A stretch of 11,528 nucleotides of DNA, from assembly GCA_025357175.1 (NCBI GenBank), contig JANXPS010000217.1:1-11528 (forward strand), written 5' to 3'. A model generated the notes under the pieces. That model had not been told where the DNA came from. It saw nothing but the letters and a program-made list of their open reading frames with translations, and searched no databases. The position numbers and the translations under genes were made by a program. Below are positions 6,160 through 11,528 of this stretch, piece by piece (within the stretch, counting starts at the first letter, position 1; every line of letters starts with the position of its first letter). Source of the DNA: Deltaproteobacteria bacterium. Its GTDB lineage: Bacteria > Desulfobacterota > Deferrimicrobia > Deferrimicrobiales > Deferrimicrobiaceae.

Positions 6160-8283
6160 ATGAAGACGATCTGCAAGTCCGTCGCGAAGGTCTCGATGGC
6201 CCTGGCGCTCCTGTGGCTTCCGGCGCTAGCCGTCGCGGCGGCGTCCCCCGGAGCCGTGCGGGTAAAACTGGCGGAAGGGGATGTCCAGATCCGAATCCCG
6301 GAAACAGGCGAGTGGGCGCCGGTTGCGGCCAATACCCCGCTGATCGAGGGGGACGAAATCTGGGTTCCCGGCGGGGGCCGGGCCTCGCTCCAGACGAACG
6401 GCGGCGCGCGCATACGGCTTGGCGGCGGAACCTCTTTCCAACTCCTCCGGACCGACCGGGACGCCTTCCAGTTTCACGTATCCCAGGGGTATGTCTATGT
6501 CCTGCGGCCGGGGAAAAAACGCGGCGTCCTCCAGTTCGACACCCCCGACGCCTCCGTTCGATCCTTCGGTCAATCGACTTTCCGGATAGACATACCCGAT
6601 GGGGAGACCGACATTCAGCTATTCAAGGGCTCCCTCACCGCCGAGACCGACGACGGAGCCACCCGGGTCCGGAGCGGCTCGATGCTGGCGTTGGGTCCGG
6701 GCGGTCTCGACGAACTTTCCTCGCTTCCCGCACCGGACGACTGGCAGCTTTGGAACGAGGACCTCGACCGGACCGTCCTTGCGCGCAGGTCGGCTGACCG
6801 GTACCTGCCGCCCGAACTCGCGGTCTATTCCGACGACTTCGGCGATACCGACGGCCGGTGGGTCGATGTCGAGGGGTACGGGAATTGCTGGGCTCCGACG
6901 ATCGTCGACGGCAGGGACTGGGCACCGTACCGGCACGGTCGTTGGTGCTGGCGCGGCGGCGATTACGTCTGGATCGGCGACGAGCCGTGGGGCTGGGCCC
7001 CTTACCATTACGGCCGCTGGGCGTTCGAGGCCCGGGTCGGCTGGTTCTGGGTCCCGCCGGAACGGGGGAACATCTACTGGGCCCCCGGTTATGTCGGATG
7101 GATCCGGACGCCGGATCACGTCGCCTGGGTCCCGCTGGCTCCCCGCGAAGTCTATTACGGTCACGGCAACTACGGCCGGTACAGCGTGGACATCACGAAA
7201 ACGAATGTCGGCGGGCCAAGGGTCACCAACGTTTACCGGAATGTGAACGTCGTCAACAGCATCACGGTCGTCCAACAGTCCACTTTTTCAGGCGGGCGTC
7301 CTTCACCCGTCACCCGGGACGTGATGAAGTCGATTCACCGGGACTTTCTCGAGCACCGCGGTGGTGCCCAAGGACGGCCGGCGATCACGCCCTCCGCGAC
7401 GAGTTACCTGCCGGTGATCCGTCGGGTTCCCGATTCGAAACGCCCGCCGGAAAATGTTCGAAAAATCGATACGGGCCGATTGAGGCAAGACAGGTCCCTC
7501 GTGATGGATATCAACCGGTCGGCGATCCGGCCCGGGGCCGCGCCGAAACCGTTGCATGTCCGGAAGGTGGAAGTCCCGAGGCCGCCCGCGGAAAAGGCCG
7601 GGCCGCGTCTCGCTGAACCCGCGACGCCGGGAAACGGGACACCTCAAAAGCCGCCCGACCGGAAGAACCGGCCGGATGTGACGCCGGGCGGACCCGCCAA
7701 CCGGGCAGGCCGGGAATCCGGACCGGCTGCGCCGCCCGCTCCGGCTGCGCCGACCCGTCCGGAAGGCGGTCGCCTCCAGGCCGTTCCCGCGCCCGATGAA
7801 CGTTCCCGTCCGCATGCGCCTCCGCCCAGGGGCGAGCGGGTGCATCCGACCCCTCCCGCGGACCGAATCCGCCCCCAGGCTCCGCCGCCGCGGCCCGAAC
7901 CGGTGCGCCCGCAGGTCGTTTCGCCCCCGGTGGAACGTGTGCGTCCCCAGGTCGTTTCGCCCCCGGTGGAACGCGTGCGTCCCAAGGTCGTTACGCCGCC
8001 TGCAGAACGTGTCCGCCCCCAGGCTCCGCCGCCGAGACCCGAACCGGTGCGCCCGCAAGCCGTTCCACCCCCCGTGGAACGCGTGCGTCCCCAGGCCGTC
8101 ACGCCGCCTGCGGAACGTGTCCGCCCTCAGGCTCCGCCGCCGAGACCCGGACCGGTTCGTCCGGGGGTCGTTCCGCCGCCCGAAAAGGGGGGGCGCCCGG
8201 AACCGAAGCAGGAAAAAGGGGAGCATCCGAAGGACAAGGAGCGGGGTGACGAACGGGGCGGCGAGGGTCACGGTGGACGGTGA
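6160..8283 (+). CDS. Secreted FecR-domain/DUF6600 protein with Pro/Arg-rich repeat tail
   Basis: Exported protein of 707 aa. In order: a signal peptide (MKTICKSVAK plus a hydrophobic core, likely cleaved near ALAVAA, 22-27); a FecR-like beta domain (about 32-180, with EGDEIWVPGGGRASLQTNGG at 63-82); a Trp/Tyr/Gly-rich DUF6600-type region (about 217-345) with repeated motifs such as WAPYRHGRW, WGWAPYHYGRW and WAPGYVGW; a linker; and a disordered Pro/Arg tail from about 455 containing 12-residue repeats, ending in a charged Lys/Glu/Gly stretch. Classical FecR is a membrane anti-sigma regulator, but this protein has no internal membrane helix and no sigma factor beside it. An envelope-structural or ligand-binding role is more likely. 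It sits 14 bp after a secreted protein gene and 77 bp before another. Domain names rest on pattern recognition; the biological role is unknown. Confidence 0.88.
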   Translation: MKTICKSVAKVSMALALLWLPALAVAAASPGAVRVKLAEGDVQIRIPETGEWAPVAANTPLIEGDEIWVPGGGRASLQTNGGARIRLGGGTSFQLLRTDRDAFQFHVSQGYVYVLRPGKKRGVLQFDTPDASVRSFGQSTFRIDIPDGETDIQLFKGSLTAETDDGATRVRSGSMLALGPGGLDELSSLPAPDDWQLWNEDLDRTVLARRSADRYLPPELAVYSDDFGDTDGRWVDVEGYGNCWAPTIVDGRDWAPYRHGRWCWRGGDYVWIGDEPWGWAPYHYGRWAFEARVGWFWVPPERGNIYWAPGYVGWIRTPDHVAWVPLAPREVYYGHGNYGRYSVDITKTNVGGPRVTNVYRNVNVVNSITVVQQSTFSGGRPSPVTRDVMKSIHRDFLEHRGGAQGRPAITPSATSYLPVIRRVPDSKRPPENVRKIDTGRLRQDRSLVMDINRSAIRPGAAPKPLHVRKVEVPRPPAEKAGPRLAEPATPGNGTPQKPPDRKNRPDVTPGGPANRAGRESGPAAPPAPAAPTRPEGGRLQAVPAPDERSRPHAPPPRGERVHPTPPADRIRPQAPPPRPEPVRPQVVSPPVERVRPQVVSPPVERVRPKVVTPPAERVRPQAPPPRPEPVRPQAVPPPVERVRPQAVTPPAERVRPQAPPPRPGPVRPGVVPPPEKGGRPEPKQEKGEHPKDKERGDERGGEGHGGR
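7879..8202 (+). repeat. 36-bp in-frame tandem repeats encoding Pro/Arg-rich 12-mers
   Basis: Eight consecutive 12-residue units run in exact phase from 7879 to 8166, with a degenerate ninth to 8202. The units alternate two forms, APPPRPEPVRPQ and V-V-(S/T)-PP-(V/A)-ERVRPQ. A three-unit super-repeat (AERVRPQ unit, APPPRPEP unit, PPPVERVRPQ unit) appears about every 108 bp in the later half. Looser related units precede the array from 7780. Near-identical DNA between units, such as GTCGTTTCGCCCCCGGTGGA twice, indicates recent duplication. Confidence 0.9.
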
Positions 8284-8348
8284 ACGGTTCACCGGTCGCC
8301 ATGATAGTGGTTTTCGAAAAAATACGGCAGGTCCGGTACCGCAGAGAC

Positions 8349-8354
8349 AGGAGG
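8349..8354 (+). promoter_or_regulatory. Strong Shine-Dalgarno deciding the start at 8361
   Basis: A perfect AGGAGG lies 6 bp before ATG 8361. The open frame extends back to 8280, but only the 8361 start gives an N-terminal signal peptide. Confidence 0.75.
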
Positions 8355-8360
8355 AACCAC

Positions 8361-9437
8361 ATGGCCCTCTGTAAACTGATAGCCGCAGCCCTTGTTCTTA
8401 CCGTCTGCGGTGCAGTAGCCTTTGCCGAAACAATGCCTCCATTCGCCGTGGCAGCCGGAGATGGCGTGGTCTGGTTCGACAACGTCCGGATACAGGAGCA
8501 CCCCTTCGCCGGAGCGACCCTTTTCAACGCTGTAGCGGTGAACCGGACCGGCTGCGATTTCAACAAACTCGAGGTCGAGATCATATTCGTGGCGGGAGAA
8601 GGGGACCGGTTCGACCGGGTGACCATCGAAAACTTCAGGAACGGCGCCTCCCTGGCCCTTGCCGATCGGCGGGTCGCGGGTCCGTCCCAGGAGGTCCAGG
8701 CCATCCGCGCGCTGTCCGCAAGCGGTCCGGGGGTGTGCGCCAAGGCAGTGGCCGCGGAAAAAGCCGAGCGGGAACGAAAGGCGCGTGAGGTCGCCTTGAA
8801 CCTCCAGAACCAGGCGGCAGCCACGAAAAAGGCTGCTGCCGAAAAAGCCGATCGGATCGCCGCGGTCAAGGCGAAAGCGTTCAATGCCGGATTCATGGGG
8901 TTGTATCTGGGGATGAGCATCGAAGATGTGGACACGCTATTGGAAGACAACGATTTCGCATGGAAAAGCGGGGGCGGCGGGTATAAATACGGGCGCCTGC
9001 TCTTTCGGAAGGAAAAAGACGGGCGCATTGTCGCCGGCGAAGAGTCAGGGGAAAAAAGAAAGCGCTTCGAAGTCGAATCCGGCAGCCTGGATTTCATAAA
9101 GGATAAACTGGTTCGCATCCGGATCAAGTCTCCCGCGTATGCCGTCGGAAGCGAGGACCCGGCGATCAGCGAGTGGGTCGGGTCCGCGTTTGGTTACCTG
9201 AAAAACGCATACGGCAATCCGGCAAGGACATACGTGAAATTTCCGTCAAAAAAGACATTGTTCATCAAGGACAATTCGAGAGTCCAGTTCGTCGAATGGA
9301 AAAAGAAGACGGAAGGCATAATCCTTGCTGGTGCTTCGAGTCAGGCAAGTTGCAATCTGGAGATCCTTTTCGAGGAAAAGGCCGCCGTCAAGGGGAAGGG
9401 CATGGCCGGCAGGCTCAGCAGGAAAGCCGGAAATTAG
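8361..9437 (+). CDS. Secreted protein with helical linker and C-terminal domain of unknown function
   Basis: A 358-aa protein that I cannot name. The signal peptide is clear (MALCKLIAAALVLTVCGAVAFA, cleavage likely after residue 22). Residues 25-125 look like a compact beta domain with two cysteines (C65, C126). Residues 128-173 form an Ala/Lys/Glu/Arg-rich helix, probably coiled coil. The C-terminal part (about 177-340) starts with FMGLYLGMSIEDVDTLLED, resembling the opening helix of small BamE/OmlA-like periplasmic domains. That likeness is weak and not a firm call. The last 20 residues are basic. No lipobox is visible, so the protein is probably periplasmic or secreted. It has its own strong ribosome site after a 77-bp gap and is followed 17 bp later by the DUF4337 gene. 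Confidence 0.8.
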   Translation: MALCKLIAAALVLTVCGAVAFAETMPPFAVAAGDGVVWFDNVRIQEHPFAGATLFNAVAVNRTGCDFNKLEVEIIFVAGEGDRFDRVTIENFRNGASLALADRRVAGPSQEVQAIRALSASGPGVCAKAVAAEKAERERKAREVALNLQNQAAATKKAAAEKADRIAAVKAKAFNAGFMGLYLGMSIEDVDTLLEDNDFAWKSGGGGYKYGRLLFRKEKDGRIVAGEESGEKRKRFEVESGSLDFIKDKLVRIRIKSPAYAVGSEDPAISEWVGSAFGYLKNAYGNPARTYVKFPSKKTLFIKDNSRVQFVEWKKKTEGIILAGASSQASCNLEILFEEKAAVKGKGMAGRLSRKAGN

Positions 9438-9454
9438 CATGAGGGATAAACGAC

Positions 9455-10042
9455 ATGGCTGAAATAGAACTGCCCGATGTGGAAGAGCTCGAGGAGGCGC
9501 GAGGGAAGCGCTTCACCCGACGCGTGGCGCTGACGACCGCGATCTACGCGGTGCTGCTGGCCATCACCTCCCTCGGAGGGAGCAATTCGATGAAGGAAAT
9601 GCTGCTTGCGCAGCAGCAGTCGACCGACCAGTGGAACTTCTACCAGGCGAAAAATCTCAGGGAGGGTTTCGCCAGGAACCAGAAGGAAATGCTCGAGTTG
9701 GTGCTGATCGAGCGGGGCGGGGCCATGAAACAGGATGCCCGCGAAATGTACGGCGCGCTTTTGCGGAAGGCGGCCAACGAGGAGACGCGTTATCGGGATG
9801 AAAAGAAGCCGATTGCCGACTCGGCCAGAAAATTGGAGAAGGAACGCGACGTCAACCGGGACAAGGATCCCTATTTCGATTACGGGGAGGTCCTTCTGCA
9901 GATCTCGATCGTCATGGCATCGATCGCCATCCTGTCGGGAGCACTGCCGATCTACCTCTTCTCGATCGTTTCCGCGTCGACCGGCGCAATCCTGACCCTG
10001 AACGGCTTTCTCATGATCTTCCGGATTCCTTTTTTCCACTGA
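9455..10042 (+). CDS. DUF4337 family membrane protein
   Basis: Protein of 195 aa matching the layout and wording I know for DUF4337: an acidic N-terminus, a first membrane helix (about 24-41, ALTTAIYAVLLAITSLGG), the motif SMKEMLLAQQQSTDQWNFYQ (45-64), a long charged, helical middle (about 65-140), then two C-terminal membrane helices (about 146-166 and 168-190). It is an inner-membrane protein with a probable coiled-coil soluble part; the function of the family is unknown. GAGGGA at 9441-9446 is the likely ribosome site for ATG 9455. It lies 17 bp after the preceding secreted-protein gene, consistent with one transcript. Confidence 0.9.
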   Translation: MAEIELPDVEELEEARGKRFTRRVALTTAIYAVLLAITSLGGSNSMKEMLLAQQQSTDQWNFYQAKNLREGFARNQKEMLELVLIERGGAMKQDAREMYGALLRKAANEETRYRDEKKPIADSARKLEKERDVNRDKDPYFDYGEVLLQISIVMASIAILSGALPIYLFSIVSASTGAILTLNGFLMIFRIPFFH

Positions 10043-10043
10043 G

Positions 10044-10053
10044 TTCAGCTGAA
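10044..10053. repeat. 10-bp perfect palindrome upstream of the HTH gene
   Basis: TTCAGCTGAA reads the same on both strands and sits in the 57-bp gap before the DNA-binding protein gene, right after the DUF4337 stop. It could be an operator half-site pair for that regulator, but a palindrome of this length can also occur by chance. Confidence 0.3.
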
Positions 10054-10099
10054 AGGCGAGGCGAATCGAGTCTGGGCGGGAAAACGGGGGGCTTCATCG

Positions 10100-10618
10100 A
10101 TGTCGATTCACGACCGTGAAAAGAAACGGGCCGAGAAAGTGCTCTTTGTCGGCATCCTGTCGAAGGAAGAGCAGGAGCGGCGTGATCAGGCGATCGCCCG
10201 CGGGCAGTATGTCAAGATCAAGAACGAACCGAAGGTGTGGTTCGAATCCCGGATGTCGATGGAACAGGTGCTGACCCCGGAGAACATCGAACTGCTCCGG
10301 ATCATCGTTCGCCGGAAAATTCAATCTCTCCCCGAGCTCGAGGCCGCCACCGGCCGTAAAACCACGAATATCGCGAGGACGCTCAAGACCATGGCGCGCT
10401 ACGGCATCGTCGAGCTCGTCAATACCGAAGAGGTGGTCCAGACGGTTGTCTGCGGCACGAAGTTCGAGGTCACGGTCGGGCAGGACGGGGTGCCCCCCGT
10501 CGAAGATACCCGCGAGAAGTTCAAGAAAATCCATCGGAAGGCGAAGGAGGCCGGGATGACGAGGGCCGTCCTCGCGAAGCTTGTCAAGAAAGTGCGCAGG
10601 GGCGGGAAGAAAATCTGA
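10100..10618 (+). CDS. Winged-helix DNA-binding protein, COG4190/HVO_A0114-like
   Basis: Putative transcription regulator of 172 aa. After a charged N-terminal arm (1-45) comes the segment VLTPENIELLRIIVRRKIQS (57-76). The rest of a winged helix-turn-helix follows: LPELEAATGRKTTNIARTLK (77-96) with the probable recognition helix in TGRKTTNIARTLKTMARYG, then the wing strands GIVEL and TKFEVTV. This matches the predicted regulators grouped as HVO_A0114 or COG4190, some of which are partners in toxin-antitoxin-like pairs. A basic C-terminal extension (138-172, ending VRRGGKKI) adds a likely extra nucleic-acid contact. No small toxin-like gene lies beside it. The ribosome site is a G-run (10086-10091), 8 bp before the ATG. 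Only 4 bp separate it from recQ, so translation may be coupled. Confidence 0.82.
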   Translation: MSIHDREKKRAEKVLFVGILSKEEQERRDQAIARGQYVKIKNEPKVWFESRMSMEQVLTPENIELLRIIVRRKIQSLPELEAATGRKTTNIARTLKTMARYGIVELVNTEEVVQTVVCGTKFEVTVGQDGVPPVEDTREKFKKIHRKAKEAGMTRAVLAKLVKKVRRGGKKI

Positions 10619-10622
10619 GGGC

Positions 10623-11528
10623 ATGGCAATAACCGGATTCCAATCCCGCACGACATCCATCGCCGCAACCCTCCGCGAAGTTTTCGGCTACGACACCTTC
10701 CGGCCGCACCAGCGCGAAATCGTCGAGCACGTGGTCGGCGGCGGAAGCGCGTTCGTCCTCATGCCGACGGGCGGCGGAAAGTCGCTCTGCTACCAGGTGC
10801 CGGCGCTCCATCGTCCCGGTACGGCGATCGTGGTATCCCCGCTCATCTCCCTGATGAAAGACCAGGTCGACGCCCTGCGTGCCAACGGCGTGTCGGCCGC
10901 CTGTCTCAACTCATCGCTTGCGCCCGGGGAAGCATCGGCCGTCCTCCGACAGTTTCATGCGGGATCGCTCGAACTGCTTTACGTCGCCCCCGAGCGCCTC
11001 ATGCTCGATGGCACGCTCGAGATGCTGCGCACACGGCCCATCTCCCTGTTCGCCATCGACGAGGCGCATTGCGTCTCCCAGTGGGGACACGATTTCCGGC
11101 CGGAATACGTCCAGCTCGGACGGTTGCGCGTCCTGTTCCCGAACGTCCCGTTCATCGCCCTCACCGCGACCGCCGACGACACCACCCGGGAGGATGTCCG
11201 GGCACGTCTCGGCCTGCTGGACGCGCCGGTCTACGCGGCCGGATTCGACCGCCCCAACATCCGCTACACCGTCGTCGACAAGACCCAGGGGGGCGCCCAG
11301 CTCAAGGCGTTCGTCGCGCGGCACGAAGGGGAGTCCGGCATCGTGTACTGCCTCACGCGAAAACGGGTCGAGGAGGTGGCGGCGCGTCTGCGGGCCGACG
11401 GCATTGCGGCCCATCCCTATCACGCCGGCCTGCCTTCGGCCGAACGGACACGGGTCCAGGATGCCTTCTTGAGGGACAGGATGCAGGTGATCGTGGCGAC
11501 GGTCGCGTTCGGCATGGGGATCGACAAG
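10623..11528 (+). CDS. recQ: ATP-dependent DNA helicase RecQ, N-terminal part, cut by window edge
   Basis: 3'-to-5' DNA helicase of recombination and replication-fork repair. The frame is open for 302 codons from ATG 10623 to the right edge. Visible motifs: motif 0 with FRPHQREIV (26-34), motif I MPTGGGKSLCYQVPAL (47-62), motif Ia SPLISLMKDQV (72-82), motif II DEAH (146-149), the RecQ aromatic-rich loop CVSQWGHDFRPEY (150-162), motif III LTATA (180-184), the RecQ FDRPNI block (208-213), motif IV IVYCLTRKRVEE, the HAGL block, and the start of motif V VATVAFGMGIDK at the edge. The RQC and HRDC domains would lie beyond the window. The start lies 4 bp after the regulator's stop, with a weak GAGGG ribosome site overlapping that stop. 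Confidence 0.95.
   Translation, partial: MAITGFQSRTTSIAATLREVFGYDTFRPHQREIVEHVVGGGSAFVLMPTGGGKSLCYQVPALHRPGTAIVVSPLISLMKDQVDALRANGVSAACLNSSLAPGEASAVLRQFHAGSLELLYVAPERLMLDGTLEMLRTRPISLFAIDEAHCVSQWGHDFRPEYVQLGRLRVLFPNVPFIALTATADDTTREDVRARLGLLDAPVYAAGFDRPNIRYTVVDKTQGGAQLKAFVARHEGESGIVYCLTRKRVEEVAARLRADGIAAHPYHAGLPSAERTRVQDAFLRDRMQVIVATVAFGMGIDK

Noticed and set aside
7879..8202. CRISPR array
   Set aside because: The 36-bp units are contiguous, in frame and without unique spacers, so they are coding tandem repeats.
6160..8283. FecR protein as an iron-transport anti-sigma factor
   Set aside because: There is no sigma factor or TonB receptor gene nearby and no internal membrane helix; the domain sits in a secreted DUF6600 protein.
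7303..8292. Open frame on the minus strand across the repeat array, showing Arg/Gly/His-rich repeats
   Set aside because: Its repeats are only the antisense reading of the Pro/Arg repeats of the FecR/DUF6600 gene.

Overview
The window is GC-rich, tightly packed bacterial DNA. After one convergent gene pair at the left end, every gene from about 1646 to the right edge lies on the plus strand. A PEP-CTERM sorting signal, a FecR/DUF6600 envelope protein, a DUF4337 membrane protein, an RhlE-type helicase and RecQ together suggest a Gram-negative environmental bacterium. A deltaproteobacterial (Desulfobacterota-like) or similar lineage is my best guess from gene content alone. No rRNA, tRNA, CRISPR array, transposase or integrase was seen.

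Left end (1-1645): the 3' part of a PEP-CTERM exported protein gene, whose reading frame appears broken by a one-base shift in a pyrimidine-rich run near 195-203. A strong hairpin terminator (566-605) follows. Converging on it from the minus strand is a VanZ-like polytopic membrane protein. A 146-bp divergent gap separates that gene from a DEAD-box RNA helicase.

Middle (1646-5518): RhlE-type RNA helicase; a small VOC/glyoxalase-fold protein that seems to lack the usual metal ligands; a perfect 11-bp inverted repeat; a SEC-C zinc-motif protein with a TTG start; and, 13 bp later, a phosphofructokinase-family enzyme. The two residues that discriminate phosphoryl donors in that enzyme are of the pyrophosphate type (Asp and Lys).

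Right part (5555-11528): a run of closely spaced genes centred on the cell envelope. It holds a small secreted protein of unknown function, a secreted FecR-domain/DUF6600 protein with a long Pro/Arg tail of 36-bp tandem repeats, a secreted protein with an Ala/Lys/Glu-rich helix and a C-terminal domain of unknown function, and a DUF4337 inner-membrane protein. Next come a winged-helix DNA-binding protein (COG4190/HVO_A0114-like) and, 4 bp downstream, recQ, which runs off the right edge with 302 codons visible.

Most genes look like ordinary chromosomal genes. The points most worth a second look are the broken PEP-CTERM gene, the PPi-type phosphofructokinase signature, the repeat-tailed FecR/DUF6600 protein with its secreted neighbours, and the regulator-recQ pair. 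I do not see a clear, self-contained new defence or mobile system.
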